A stretch of 64,000 nt of DNA from CAYQUO01 sp964420835. GTDB taxonomy: Bacteria; Chloroflexota; Anaerolineae; Anaerolineales; Anaerolineaceae. The stretch lies in the NCBI GenBank assembly GCA_964420835.1, contig CAYQUO010000010.1, positions 41,955 through 105,954 on the forward strand, in the 5' to 3' direction. Shown one piece after another: positions 15,786-25,237 of the stretch. How positions within the stretch are numbered: the first letter of the stretch is position 1; every line of letters starts with the position of its first letter. A program made the translations under genes and the position numbers. The notes beneath the pieces are model-generated. The model did no database searches, was not told the DNA's origin, and was given only the letters and a program-made list of their open reading frames with translations.

Positions 15786-17207
15786 CTATTCAAGTACGTC
15801 GGTCGCCCGCACTTGTGGCGGTTTGAAGGTCACGAAGATCAGGTTGATGATTATACCGACAACTGCGCCAGTGGCGATCGCCGGCCAGCCGATCGGGAAC
15901 ACGCCCTGCAGCAGCGGGATTGGCAGGTTGCCGTTGTAACCGATGTTGCCGCCAATGCCGATCACCAGGATGATGGCGCCGATCGCCAACTGGCCCGGAT
16001 CGTACAGGTCCACCTTCTCGGCCATCATCAATGCGATACCCTGCATGCCGATGACGCCATAGAGGTAGATCGCCAGTCCGCCGACCACGGCGGTCGGGAT
16101 GCTGTTCACGGCATCCTTCAGTGGGCCGATGAAGCCAAGGATGACCGCAATGCAGCCGGCCGCCAACAATGACGGGCCGGAGTAGTTCCGGGTGATCACC
16201 ATCAGCGAGTTGTTCTCGCCGTAGTTGGTGCCGGCGGTGGAGCCGAAGAGGCCGTTCACCAGGTCATCCAGGCCGTCCAGCATCAGGTTCAGGCCGATGT
16301 AGTTTTTCAGCTGGATGGGTTCGCGGCCCATTTCCTCGGCCAGGTGGTCAACGTACAGGCTGATCTGGTACAGGTGCGCCGTGGATTCGGGGATGGTGGC
16401 GATGGCCATGATGCCCACACCAACCAGCACGGTCACGGTTAATTCGTGGCCGAAGTTGGGGAAGGTGATCCGCGGTGCGGTAAACCAGGCGGTTTGGCCA
16501 ATGCTGGCGAAATTAACCATGCCCAGCAAAGCTGCGAAGATGTAACCGACGATGGCTCCCAACAGCACGGGGAGCATGCCGATGAAGCCCTTGCCCTGCA
16601 GGTACACTGAAAGCAAAACGGTTGCCAGCAGGGTGATGACGGCTGCCAGCCACCATAAAAGTGTCTCGCGTGGTGCGGCTGCGGGGTCAACGCCGCAGCA
16701 GGTGCCGGAGGCCATGGTCAGGGCGGTGTAGCCCAGGCCCAGGCCGATGGTGCAGGCCACCGCGCCGGAGACGATCGGGGGCAGGTACTTGTCGATTGCT
16801 TTCTTGCCGCCCGAGACACGGATGATCAGGCCGGCGATGATGTTAAGGATGCCGGTGCAGATGAATCCCGCCTGGACGATCGAGATCGTCGCCGCAGACG
16901 CCGGTTGGCCAAATTCCAGCCCTGGCTCAAGTACGCCGATCACGGTGACTACCGCGGCGATATAGCTGAAGCTCGAACCGTAGTACAGGGGGATGTAGTT
17001 CCCCATCGAGAGCTTCGCTCCGATCAGGGCGATCACTGTACCAAGGCCGGTGATCGTCAAAACTGTCGATACATCAAAATGCATCAGCAGGGCGCACAGC
17101 ACGGTGGCCGGGAACATGGTCAGCACGTGCTGGAAACCCAGCAGGATCATTTTCCCAAATGGGGGGGTATCCTGTGGGAGGTATCCAATTACTTTCGTCT
17201 CTGCCAT
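15786..17207 (-). CDS. NCS2-family nucleobase permease (UraA/xanthine permease type)
   Basis: A 473-residue membrane protein with about 12-14 hydrophobic segments, of the nucleobase:cation symporter-2 family (uracil, xanthine, urate). PFGKMILLGFQHVLTMF is the characteristic first helix. The later ATIPESTAHLYQISLYVD segment contains the NCS2 signature with the binding-site Glu. I chose the ATG at 17207 (MAETKVIG), which has AAGGAAGG upstream, over a TTG at 17240. Its own promoter and terminator suggest a single-gene unit. This transporter is the best single clue that the surrounding hydroxylases act on a purine or pyrimidine-like compound. Confidence 0.93.
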   Translation of the reverse strand: MAETKVIGYLPQDTPPFGKMILLGFQHVLTMFPATVLCALLMHFDVSTVLTITGLGTVIALIGAKLSMGNYIPLYYGSSFSYIAAVVTVIGVLEPGLEFGQPASAATISIVQAGFICTGILNIIAGLIIRVSGGKKAIDKYLPPIVSGAVACTIGLGLGYTALTMASGTCCGVDPAAAPRETLLWWLAAVITLLATVLLSVYLQGKGFIGMLPVLLGAIVGYIFAALLGMVNFASIGQTAWFTAPRITFPNFGHELTVTVLVGVGIMAIATIPESTAHLYQISLYVDHLAEEMGREPIQLKNYIGLNLMLDGLDDLVNGLFGSTAGTNYGENNSLMVITRNYSGPSLLAAGCIAVILGFIGPLKDAVNSIPTAVVGGLAIYLYGVIGMQGIALMMAEKVDLYDPGQLAIGAIILVIGIGGNIGYNGNLPIPLLQGVFPIGWPAIATGAVVGIIINLIFVTFKPPQVRATDVLE

Positions 17208-17408
17208 TTGTATCTTCCATCCTTCCTTTGAAATTTTCAAAATTTGGTGCGAAGATCAACAGCTTGTATGGATCAGGCGGCCTTTTTTCAGGGTAACAGA
17301 GGATAATTCAGAAAGTTCATTCCCTTCAGTTGGGCAGCCTTTTCCAGATTGGAATACCTTGATCGCTTCTCTGTACCACCTCCTTTCAATGACTTCAAGT
17401 TGGATTGA

Positions 17409-17436
17409 TTGGTATTGCTGTACACCTTTTTGTCAA
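17409..17436 (-). promoter_or_regulatory. Candidate promoter of the permease gene
   Basis: Minus strand: perfect TTGACA at 17431-17436, 16 bases, then TACCAA at 17409-17414, a poor -10. It lies just beyond the stop of the CoxG-like gene. Confidence 0.4.
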
Positions 17437-17456
17437 GCGATGTTATAGGGTGAAGA

Positions 17457-18089
17457 TCACCCTGTGCATCCCCGGAAGAGGAGTGAAAGGATTACCAGGA
17501 CAGCAACTACCGGTAAGATGTACATCAGCATTCGAAATTCAGTCGTATTCTTAAAACCCGCCGCTACGTCTTTCGCTACGCCTTTGGCAAATTCGGCTTC
17601 CGAGATGGATTTATATTCGACCACCTTCCCGGATCCCTTTGCAGCCAGCCTCAATTCAAGGGCCCTGTCGAGGGCTTCAAATCCCTGTTTGATCATGCTC
17701 TTGCTCACACTGTCGATCATTCGCTGGCCAACGCTTGCCAGGGTTCCGCCAATATTGACCTCGCCGGTATATTTCATCAGGGTCGTCCCATCCCCCTGGT
17801 CTGTAAAATGCACCTTCCCAACGCCTTTGGCAAAACCGGGCGCACCGCGGCCATCAACGGTCAACGTGCAGCTTTCCGGCGGTTTTTCGTCGGAAAGCAC
17901 CAGGTTGCCTGAGAATGTTCCGGAAACAGGTCCGATCCGCAGATTCATCGTGGCCTCGTAATGTTGGTCGTCGACCTTGTTCAGGGATTGGGCTCCCGGC
18001 AGGGCGCTGCCAAGAACATCCGGATCCAGGAACATGTTCCAGACTTCATTGCGGGGACCTTTAAAAATATGCTCGCCTTCAAGATTCAT
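17457..18089 (-). CDS. CoxG-like SRPBCC protein with C-terminal membrane anchor
   Basis: A 210-residue protein. Residues 1 to about 145 match the CO-dehydrogenase subunit G (CoxG) branch of the SRPBCC fold: MNLEGEHIFKGPRNEVW and a GYV-like hydrophobic cavity pattern. A linker and a transmembrane helix (about 188-205, MLMYILPVVAVLVILSLLF) follow. CoxG-type proteins accompany many molybdenum hydroxylases and are thought to anchor them to the membrane. Here it follows the set 2 large subunit by about 65 bases and is very likely its partner. Nothing points to CO oxidation. Confidence 0.88.
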   Translation of the reverse strand: MNLEGEHIFKGPRNEVWNMFLDPDVLGSALPGAQSLNKVDDQHYEATMNLRIGPVSGTFSGNLVLSDEKPPESCTLTVDGRGAPGFAKGVGKVHFTDQGDGTTLMKYTGEVNIGGTLASVGQRMIDSVSKSMIKQGFEALDRALELRLAAKGSGKVVEYKSISEAEFAKGVAKDVAAGFKNTTEFRMLMYILPVVAVLVILSLLFRGCTG

Positions 18090-18156
18090 TGTGATTTGCT
18101 TGCTCCTTCTATTTTACTCATTTTATTTTAATCCGTCAAGCGGGTTGCTTGCGGGA

Positions 18157-20505
18157 TTATTCTTTCTTTGTTTTCTTCACGGCTTCAAATACCCGGCTCG
18201 GGCTGAGGTTGGTTTCAAGGATTTCGATATTATAGGAGCTCAAAGCATCCTCGATGGCCTGGGCAAAGGCCGCCGGGGTCGGGATGGCGCCTGCCTCCCC
18301 AACACCTTTGATCCCCAGTGGATTCAAGGGTGTGGTTGTCACGAGGTGCCCGAGTTCCAGTTTTTCCGGCATGTCCGTCGCTTGTGGCATCAGGTAATCC
18401 ATGAACGATGCACTGAGCAGCTGGCCGTTTTCGTCGTATGCCATCTTTTCGAAATACGAATTGCCGATTCCCATGGATATTCCCCCGTGCGCCTGTCCCT
18501 CGACGATCAGGGGGTTGATGGGGGTTCCGCAGTCGTGCACGAACACAAACTGCTTGATTTTCAATTGCATGGTTTCGGCGTCCATTTCAATGATCATCGC
18601 CACGGCACCGGCGCCGGTGGCTCCATACGGAGGTCCGTAGTATCCGGTTGCCTCCAGCCCGGGCTCAACACCAGGCTCAATGGTGCCCCGCATCGGGTTG
18701 GCATGTTTTGCCAGGTCACCGAGGCTTATGCGCTTTTTTGCATCACCCTTTACGGTCACGACCCCATCGTTAACTTCAAGTTGGTCCTCGGGAACTCCCA
18801 ACGCCTTGCTGGCGGTCTTGAATATTTTCTCCCGGATCTTAACCGCGGCATTGTAAACCGCGGTCCCGGCCACGGCCGCGCCTCGGCTGGCGAAAGTCCC
18901 GGCCCCCCAGTGAAAGTGCCCGGAATCTCCCGTGATTACGTTAACATCCTCCAGTTTTACACCCAGTTGTTCGGCTGCAATTTGAGCAAACGCCGTGAAA
19001 TGTCCCTGTCCCTGGGTGCTGATGGCAGTTGCCAGGTTGACCTTGCCGGTGGTGCCGATCGTGATCCGGCAGCCTTCATATGGTCCGACCGCGGTGCCCT
19101 CTGTGAAGGTGACGATCCCGATCCCCACATGCTTGCCTTCCTTCCGCAATTTCGGCTGGATCTCCTTGCGGAACTTGTCATACTGGACCATTTCCATGCA
19201 TTTTTCCAGGTTGCCCTTGTAGTCACCGCAGTCAAGCACCCCTTCCACAAAATCCTGCCCGATGATGCCCGTGCGGACTGGAAAATCACCTGGTTCCAGC
19301 AGGTTCCGGCGGCGGATTTCAGCCGGGTCCATGTTTAACTCACGGGCGGCGAAATCCATCAGCCGTTCCATCACATACACACCTTCCGAGCGTCCAGCGC
19401 CCCGAACAGGCGTTACCACCATCTGGTTTGTAAAAACCATCTTGATCTCGGTGAAGAAACTCGGGACCTTGTAGTTGCTTACCGTATGGGTTTGGGTGTT
19501 CAATGGAACCGTCATCCCATAAGGGTCGTATGCTCCGGTGTTGTGATAAAACACATCCTTGACCCCCAGGATCGTTCCATCCCGGTTGATGGCGATCTCG
19601 GCATAATGGATCTGGTCGCGTTCCGAAGTTGTCGCCAGGAAATTCTCACGCCGATCCTCAATCCACTTGATCGGTCGATTCAATTTCATGGCGATCCACG
19701 GCAGTAGGACGTCATCTGCCTGGGAAGTCATGATCTTTGGGCCAAATCCGCCGCCAATAAAGGGGGTGATCACGCGTACCTGATTCTCAAAAAGGCCCAG
19801 CCGCGGTGCGATATTGTTTCGCAGGGGTATGGGTGCCTGTGAAGTCGCCCACACCGTCATCTCTTCCGCTCGTGGGTCCCATTGCACCACCAGGCCCCGG
19901 TTTTCCATTGCTGCACCGGCGTTGTGTTCAACAAGCAAACGGCGTTTGATCACAAGGTCCGCCTTGGCGGCGGCCTCGGCGTAATTGCCCCTTTCCTGGA
20001 TCACGTCGGCAGCCAGGTTCGATTCCAGGTCGTCGTGAACAAGGGGCGCTCCCGGTTCGAGGGCTTTTTCAAGATCGCTGACAACCGGCAAAGGTTCCAG
20101 GTCAACAATGATGTCGTCAAATGCGTCTTCGGCGATGTAACGACTCTCTGCGATCACCACTGCCAGCGGCTCGCCTGAAAAGCGCACCTTGCCCTTGGCA
20201 ATGGGTGGTAGTCCTTTCGCCTGGAAAATCGAACCCTTGATGGCGCTGGGCGGTGGAACTTGCAGCGGACCCGGCATCCAGTAATCCCCAAAATCCTCGG
20301 CAGTATAAACTGCCACCACGCCGGGGCGATTCTTGGCTGCCGAAATATCGATCTTTTTAATCCGCGCATGGGCATAATCACTCCGCAGGAAGGCTGCATG
20401 CAGCATCCCGGGGAGTTCGATGTCATCGATGAACTGCGCTGACCCTGTTAACAGTTGCGCATCTTCCAATCGCGTTATGGGTTGGCCAAAATATTTTCCT
20501 GCCAC
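18157..20505 (-). CDS. Molybdenum hydroxylase, large molybdopterin-binding subunit (set 2)
   Basis: A 782-residue Mo subunit, clearly distinct from set 1. Cofactor loops: GGGFGPKIM and TPVRGAGRSEGVYVMERLMD. The catalytic Glu is in GIKGVGEAGAIPTP near the C-terminus. The AGR active-site loop resembles form II hydroxylases, not true CO dehydrogenases. Translation starts at a GTG with GAGGTGAACC before it. Gene order FAD-FeS-Mo-CoxG on the minus strand. The substrate could be a purine or pyrimidine given the adjoining NCS2 permease; that is inference. Confidence 0.9.
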   Translation of the reverse strand: MAGKYFGQPITRLEDAQLLTGSAQFIDDIELPGMLHAAFLRSDYAHARIKKIDISAAKNRPGVVAVYTAEDFGDYWMPGPLQVPPPSAIKGSIFQAKGLPPIAKGKVRFSGEPLAVVIAESRYIAEDAFDDIIVDLEPLPVVSDLEKALEPGAPLVHDDLESNLAADVIQERGNYAEAAAKADLVIKRRLLVEHNAGAAMENRGLVVQWDPRAEEMTVWATSQAPIPLRNNIAPRLGLFENQVRVITPFIGGGFGPKIMTSQADDVLLPWIAMKLNRPIKWIEDRRENFLATTSERDQIHYAEIAINRDGTILGVKDVFYHNTGAYDPYGMTVPLNTQTHTVSNYKVPSFFTEIKMVFTNQMVVTPVRGAGRSEGVYVMERLMDFAARELNMDPAEIRRRNLLEPGDFPVRTGIIGQDFVEGVLDCGDYKGNLEKCMEMVQYDKFRKEIQPKLRKEGKHVGIGIVTFTEGTAVGPYEGCRITIGTTGKVNLATAISTQGQGHFTAFAQIAAEQLGVKLEDVNVITGDSGHFHWGAGTFASRGAAVAGTAVYNAAVKIREKIFKTASKALGVPEDQLEVNDGVVTVKGDAKKRISLGDLAKHANPMRGTIEPGVEPGLEATGYYGPPYGATGAGAVAMIIEMDAETMQLKIKQFVFVHDCGTPINPLIVEGQAHGGISMGIGNSYFEKMAYDENGQLLSASFMDYLMPQATDMPEKLELGHLVTTTPLNPLGIKGVGEAGAIPTPAAFAQAIEDALSSYNIEILETNLSPSRVFEAVKKTKKE

Positions 20506-20527
20506 GGTTCACCTCACATCCTGTTCT

Positions 20528-21007
20528 CTAATGGGACGCCATCTTTTCAGATGCTGATTGGACGGCTTCAATGATTTTCTCGTATCCAGTGCACCTGCAG
20601 ATGTTCCCGTCAATGGCTTCTCGGATCTGTTCGCGGGATGGCCTTGGGTTCTTTTTCAGGAATGGCACCAGGCTCATCAGGAATCCAGGTGTGCAATACC
20701 CGCATTGCAGGGCGTGTTTCTCATGAAAAGCCTCCTGCAAGGGGTGCATTTTCTCTTCCGTGCCAAGCGATTCAACGGTTTGAATATCGTGGCCGTTGGC
20801 CTGGACGGCGAACAACAGGCAGGAACGCACTGCTTCGCCGTCGAAGATGATCGTGCATGCTCCGCAGATGCCATGCTCACAGCCCACGTGCGTGCCTGTC
20901 AACCCAAGGTTGTGACGCAGGAAATCGCTCAGAAGCAAACGAGGTTCAACCTCCCGGGTATAACTTTTTCCGTTAACTGTGACAGTGATGCTTGTTAGGG
21001 CGCTCAT
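20528..21007 (-). CDS. Molybdenum hydroxylase, [2Fe-2S] subunit (set 2)
   Basis: A 159-residue iron-sulfur subunit. First cluster ligands C43, C48, C51 and C63; second cluster C102, C105, C137 and C139. The ATG at 21007 is chosen because it has GGAGG six bases upstream and starts one base after the stop of the FAD subunit. A longer reading from 21058 would overlap that gene and add an unrelated tail. Closely coupled to genes on both sides. Confidence 0.95.
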   Translation of the reverse strand: MSALTSITVTVNGKSYTREVEPRLLLSDFLRHNLGLTGTHVGCEHGICGACTIIFDGEAVRSCLLFAVQANGHDIQTVESLGTEEKMHPLQEAFHEKHALQCGYCTPGFLMSLVPFLKKNPRPSREQIREAIDGNICRCTGYEKIIEAVQSASEKMASH

Positions 21008-21008
21008 C

Positions 21009-21890
21009 CTAACCTCCCTTCCTTGCCCGCTCAAAGGCATTGTTGAGTGATCGTTCAACCAACACCCTCGTCAACTGCCGTCGGTAGTCAGCAGTGGCAT
21101 GAATATCGGTTGCGGGGTCTATTTCGGTATTGGTTACGGCATCTGCAACTTCCTTGAACGCCTCAGGTTTTAATTCCTGTCCGACGAGGATCTCCCGAGC
21201 CTTGCTGGATTGGAATGGAATGTCGCTAACGCTCATTAATACCATGCGTACGTCCTGGCAGTGTTTCTTGCTGTCCAATACCAGCACGGTCGCGACTGCC
21301 GCCTGTGCATATCCACCTCGTTGCCTGGATACCTGCTGGTAACTCGCTCCTGAATTGGCGGGCATGGGGGGCAAGGTCACCTCAACCAGCATTTCTTCCG
21401 GCTCCAGCACGGTCATAAACGGCCCGGTGAAAAACTCCCCGGCATTCACCCGCCGTTCTTTTCCCTTGCCTTTTACCAGCAGGCTGGCATTTAGCACGAC
21501 CGAGATGGCTGGCAATTGGCCTGCCGGGTCGGCATGGGCGATGGCGCCTCCAAACGTGCCGCGGTTGCGGATCTGCTGGTGGGCGATGTTTGGGATCACC
21601 TCCGCCAATAATGGAAAGCGTTTCATCACTTCCGCATCGTTGTGCACGCTGGCAACACGGGTCATTGTGCCAATGTTTACACCACCGTCAGAGGTTGGCT
21701 TGATGTAAAAAAGTTCCGGCACATTGTTCAAATCGACCAGTGCCGCCGGGCGAGCCAGGCGGAAGTTCATGGATGCAACCAGGCTTTGGCCGCCCGCCAG
21801 GACTTTCCCCGAATAGCCGAGTTCTGCCAGCGTGTCCAGCGCCTGGCCGGTGTTCGTAGGTGCATAATAATCAAAAGGTATTGGCTTCAT
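21009..21890 (-). CDS. Molybdenum hydroxylase, FAD-binding subunit (set 2)
   Basis: A 293-residue FAD subunit. FAD loops: KVLAGGQSLVASMNFR (about 30-45) and the RNRGTFGGAIAHADPAGQLP segment (about 106-125). The C-terminal flavoprotein domain ends ERSLNNAFERARK. ACAGGAGG precedes the ATG. It is the first gene of the operon FAD, FeS, Mo, CoxG; the leader region lies at 21891-22180. Confidence 0.94.
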   Translation of the reverse strand: MKPIPFDYYAPTNTGQALDTLAELGYSGKVLAGGQSLVASMNFRLARPAALVDLNNVPELFYIKPTSDGGVNIGTMTRVASVHNDAEVMKRFPLLAEVIPNIAHQQIRNRGTFGGAIAHADPAGQLPAISVVLNASLLVKGKGKERRVNAGEFFTGPFMTVLEPEEMLVEVTLPPMPANSGASYQQVSRQRGGYAQAAVATVLVLDSKKHCQDVRMVLMSVSDIPFQSSKAREILVGQELKPEAFKEVADAVTNTEIDPATDIHATADYRRQLTRVLVERSLNNAFERARKGG

Positions 21891-22235
21891 GAATGAATTG
21901 CCTCCTGTTTAAGATTCAGGCTTGACGGTTAACCATTGGAGGATCATTAATAGTGGGAACATCTCCTTGTACTGGCTTGGAGCAGGCAATGTTGGGTCAC
22001 TCCTCTGGATGGGTTCCGGGGGTTGGGAAAAAAGCAGGGTGTTTTTTCAAACCTCGCATGCCCACAATTTTGGTTGATGGGGAGAATGGTGAAATCCAGT
22101 TAATTATAATGGAATTTTCTGTCAATGGAAGAGTGAGAATTGTTGTCAAGGAGACACCCGATTCATTGGTCGCCACCAAGCACAGGTCTCCAGGTGGGTT
22201 GATTGCATTCCTGGAGACCTGTGTTGGTTTGCCGG
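21891..22235. other. 345-base gap: leader of set 2 operon and a long hairpin
   Basis: No credible gene. On the minus strand there are two TTGACA boxes (22144-22149 and 22115-22120 approximately) and a TATAAT, but the spacing between them does not form a standard promoter, so the start of transcription is unclear. Bases 22181-22223 hold a separate 14-bp hairpin, listed on its own. Confidence 0.5.
22181..22223. repeat. Perfect 14-bp inverted repeat between two operons
   Basis: CACAGGTCTCCAGG (22181-22194), 15-base loop, CCTGGAGACCTGTG (22210-22223). It begins 13 bases after the stop of the tandem-cyclase gene. On the minus strand it is followed by CTTGGTGG with no U-tract, so it is not a classical intrinsic terminator. 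It may stabilise the 3 prime end, act with Rho, or bind a protein. Confidence 0.7.
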
Positions 22236-23909
22236 CTATTTGCCTTCCTTGAAGGCGACGAAGCGCCCCCACATGGATTCGGCTTCCATTGCCCGCTGCA
22301 GGTAGCAACCAATGTAATACCGGCCGCTCTTTGCGTTCAGCAGGTCACCGCCAAGGTTTTCGGCGTGGACAATTTCCTTGGAGAACAGGTTAAAGTGCAT
22401 ATCCTGGTAATAGTGTTCCAGTGGATACATCTCATCCCAAGTCTTGCCAAAATCTCGTTGCAGCTTGGAGTTCGCCTCGGCAAATGTCTTTGGATGCCAA
22501 AGCCGCATAATCGTGTTCATGGGGTGATCGGCGCTCACACAATCCACACCGATCCACTTGAGGTCCATTTTTACCGCCCATTCCGAAAAATCCGGTGAGG
22601 GGCCTGGGTGTTTCACCATGTACCGGAATTCATCTGAATCCTTGCTGTACCACCCCAGTTTGTTCCATCCCGTCTTGATCACCAGGATGTCCCCCTTGTG
22701 GATATCCACAACGTCGTGGATCATCTTGGGCGTGTAAACGCTTGAATCGCTGACCAATCCGGAAATGTCGGCGATCACTCCCGGGCCGACCCATTCCTCC
22801 AGCGGCACTTCGCCGATCGTTCGGCCATTGGGGAAGAAATGGATCTCCCCATCCATGTGTGTTGCCAGGTGGATGCTCGCGTTGCAAATGGAGCCATTCC
22901 TGCCCATGCCAAAATACTGGCCGCCAACCCGTTTGGAATACGTAATGCTTAGCGGGACGTAGTTCAACCATTGCGGTGTCTGGCAGGAGAATGGGACAGA
23001 AAGATCCAGCATCTCTGCTGAGTTCATGGCTTCATAGAATTCGTTTTCACTCATCCAGTCTGGCGCCACGTACGCACAAACCCTTGACCAGGCTGTCTCA
23101 ACCTCCATAAACGGGATGGGCATGATCGCGATCCAGGCTCGTTTATTTTTCAGTTTGTCAATGTCTCCCACAATGCATTCCGCCATCACCAGGTGTTTCT
23201 TTGGCATGGTGATATGGGTCAGTTTGTAGTAATCATCAGGTGGGAACATCTCGTCCCATTTCTTGCCCGTTTCCTCTAGCAACTTCTTTTCCGCCAACTG
23301 GAAGTGGTTGTCGTGCATCCTGCGGATCGGCGTGTTCATCGGGTGTTCTGCACAGCCACAATCCACGCCAATGACCTTTAATTTCATCTCCAATGCCCAT
23401 TTGTAGAATTCCATGGATGGGCCGGGGTGCCGAACGAGGAAGCCGAATTCCATGGATTCCACGCCTCCTTGGGCTTTCGGATTCCTGACCGGAGGCTGGT
23501 CCCAGGAGTATTTGTGGTAGCCGGTGTTGATGATGAGAATGTCGCCCGGTTTGACAGTGGCTTTCTTCTGGATCATTTCCGGGGTGATGATGCTGTAGTC
23601 GGATACCATATCGGAAATATCCACCACAACCCCAGGTCCGCAAAGGTCTTTCAATGGGATGTCTGCAATGGCTCTGCCACCGGAGTGGAATGCCGTTTCG
23701 CCGACCAGGTGGGTTCCAACGGTATTGCTCCAGTTCAGGATCTGCCCATTGGCACCCTGCCCGCCTCCGAATGCACCGGTCACCCGTTTAAAGTAGTGCA
23801 CTTCCAGTGCTTTCTCGCCCGGCCAGGGTGGGGTGCGGATGCTGCATTTTTGGGTCAGGTCATAAAGTTTGGCTTCGGCCATCATCTTGATAAACTTATC
23901 TCGATCCAT
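22236..23909 (-). CDS. Tandem cyclase-family protein (two fused hydrolase domains, first one degenerate)
   Basis: A 557-residue protein made of two complete cyclase domains (about 13-281 and 299-553), each homologous to the single-domain enzyme at 5133-6029. The C-terminal domain keeps all first-motif metal ligands: IHLATHMDGEIHF gives H347, H351, D353 and H357. In the N-terminal domain the same place reads NTVGTHLVGETAF: only H67 remains, and the other three are T63, V69 and A73. The first half is therefore probably not catalytic in the usual way and may be structural or regulatory. The ATG at 23909 is preferred to one at 23921 because GGAGG lies just before it. Operon: FdrA, DUF1116, this gene. 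Confidence 0.88.
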   Translation of the reverse strand: MDRDKFIKMMAEAKLYDLTQKCSIRTPPWPGEKALEVHYFKRVTGAFGGGQGANGQILNWSNTVGTHLVGETAFHSGGRAIADIPLKDLCGPGVVVDISDMVSDYSIITPEMIQKKATVKPGDILIINTGYHKYSWDQPPVRNPKAQGGVESMEFGFLVRHPGPSMEFYKWALEMKLKVIGVDCGCAEHPMNTPIRRMHDNHFQLAEKKLLEETGKKWDEMFPPDDYYKLTHITMPKKHLVMAECIVGDIDKLKNKRAWIAIMPIPFMEVETAWSRVCAYVAPDWMSENEFYEAMNSAEMLDLSVPFSCQTPQWLNYVPLSITYSKRVGGQYFGMGRNGSICNASIHLATHMDGEIHFFPNGRTIGEVPLEEWVGPGVIADISGLVSDSSVYTPKMIHDVVDIHKGDILVIKTGWNKLGWYSKDSDEFRYMVKHPGPSPDFSEWAVKMDLKWIGVDCVSADHPMNTIMRLWHPKTFAEANSKLQRDFGKTWDEMYPLEHYYQDMHFNLFSKEIVHAENLGGDLLNAKSGRYYIGCYLQRAMEAESMWGRFVAFKEGK

Positions 23910-23953
23910 TTTTACCTCCATTTTTTATAATTTGGGATGTCTCTGCACGCAAA

Positions 23954-25198
23954 CTAAAAACCGTATTTTTCGGCAAAAGCAACCAGCGCATCCTCAAATA
24001 CTTTCATGGGAGCGCTTACAACGCCGGCACCCACTTGGCCCACGCCCGGGTCCTTGTGGGCTACTCCGGTGTTCACCCTTGGGGGCAGGTTCTTTTCAAC
24101 CACTTTGCGGATGTCGATTCCCGTCGGTGTTCCCCTGAAATCCAACGCCGGGATCGTGAAATGCTTGTGCTCCGCATAGGTGATCTCGTACATATCCATC
24201 GTTGTGTCGGTGGCATCTTTTGGTGTGCCGCCGATGAATGTCACCAGGGCTGGTGCGGCTGCCATGGCAAACCCGCCAATACCGGCAGTTTCCGTGATCA
24301 CGCTGTCGCCGATGTCCGGGCAGGCGTCTTCTTCCTTGAAGCCCGGGAAGTAGAGGGCTTTAACCTTGGGTGAAGGTGCGGTGAACCATTGATCTCCAAG
24401 GCCGCTGACCTTGATGCCAAAATCAGTGCCATTTCTGGACATGATCGTCACAATGGTGCTGCCTTCAACGTTGTGTCCGGCCATGGTCATCGACTTGCAG
24501 CCAGCCATAACCGGGTTGAGGATGCTCAGCGCATTCTCGCCCAGGAATTTGGTAATCTCAAAGGCTGTCTGCGTGTCTTTGGCTGTTTTGGCGATATACG
24601 GCGCCAGCTGCACGGTGTACAGAACAGAGGCGGCATCCAGGCGATTATGCCCATCATCGCCCATGTGCAATGCTTTCCCCAGCAACGAACGAAGGTCAAT
24701 TCCTCCACTTTCTTCTATTGCTGCTTTGACTGTTGGACCAAGCACGGATTCCATCCATTTGATCTTTTCAATCACTTCGGGGGCGTACGCGCCCATGCGC
24801 ATTACTTTGCCGCGGCCCTCGTTTAGATTTGAAAAACACTTGATGCCGAAGGTTTTATTCTCAACGATGTAGCAGGTCATCGAGGGGGAGATTACACCAG
24901 CCATTGGTCCTGTACATCCATGTTCATGGCAGGGGTCAAAGGTGATCTTTCCTGCCGCAAGCATTTTCTCGGCTTCTTCCGGCGTCTTGGCTTTTCCTTC
25001 GAACAGAAGTGCTCCAATCATGTTTCCGCGCATTGGACCGGACATTCGATCCCAGGTTACTGGCGGCCCGGCATGGATGAGCATATCCTCTTTCATCCCT
25101 GGCACTACTTCGAGTGCTTTTCCCATGCCGGTGATAACGGGTTGTGAATCGATGAAACGGTTTACTACTTGTTCATTTGCTTTTTCAATATCGATCAT
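23954..25198 (-). CDS. DUF1116 protein (YlbE/AllG-like, carbamoyltransferase complex)
   Basis: A 414-residue DUF1116 protein. Recognisable family segments: HAGPPVTWDRMSGPMRGNMIGAL near 42-64, CHEHGCTGPMAGVISPSM near 89-106, and the C-terminal IPALDFRGTPTGIDIRKVVE stretch. In E. coli the relative YlbE acts with FdrA and YlbF as an oxamate carbamoyltransferase in anaerobic allantoin use. Here the FdrA gene is immediately upstream (39-base gap) and the YlbF-like DUF2877 gene is 3 kb further up. AGGAGG precedes the ATG. Substrate in this organism unknown. Confidence 0.9.
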   Translation of the reverse strand: MIDIEKANEQVVNRFIDSQPVITGMGKALEVVPGMKEDMLIHAGPPVTWDRMSGPMRGNMIGALLFEGKAKTPEEAEKMLAAGKITFDPCHEHGCTGPMAGVISPSMTCYIVENKTFGIKCFSNLNEGRGKVMRMGAYAPEVIEKIKWMESVLGPTVKAAIEESGGIDLRSLLGKALHMGDDGHNRLDAASVLYTVQLAPYIAKTAKDTQTAFEITKFLGENALSILNPVMAGCKSMTMAGHNVEGSTIVTIMSRNGTDFGIKVSGLGDQWFTAPSPKVKALYFPGFKEEDACPDIGDSVITETAGIGGFAMAAAPALVTFIGGTPKDATDTTMDMYEITYAEHKHFTIPALDFRGTPTGIDIRKVVEKNLPPRVNTGVAHKDPGVGQVGAGVVSAPMKVFEDALVAFAEKYGF

Positions 25199-25237
25199 GA
25201 TTACCTCCTGCTCTTTCTCCAGATAACCGTATTTGGG

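Noticed and set aside
17977..19338. Open frame of 453 codons on the plus strand
   Set aside because: It is antisense to the well-supported molybdenum subunit and CoxG-like genes, has no ribosome site and no family resemblance. Long antisense frames are common where codon use is GC-rich.
17457..21890. Aerobic CO dehydrogenase (CoxMSL-G) operon
   Set aside because: Gene order and CoxG fit, but the large subunit lacks the Cys-containing active-site loop of form I CO dehydrogenase and has an AGR loop like other hydroxylases.
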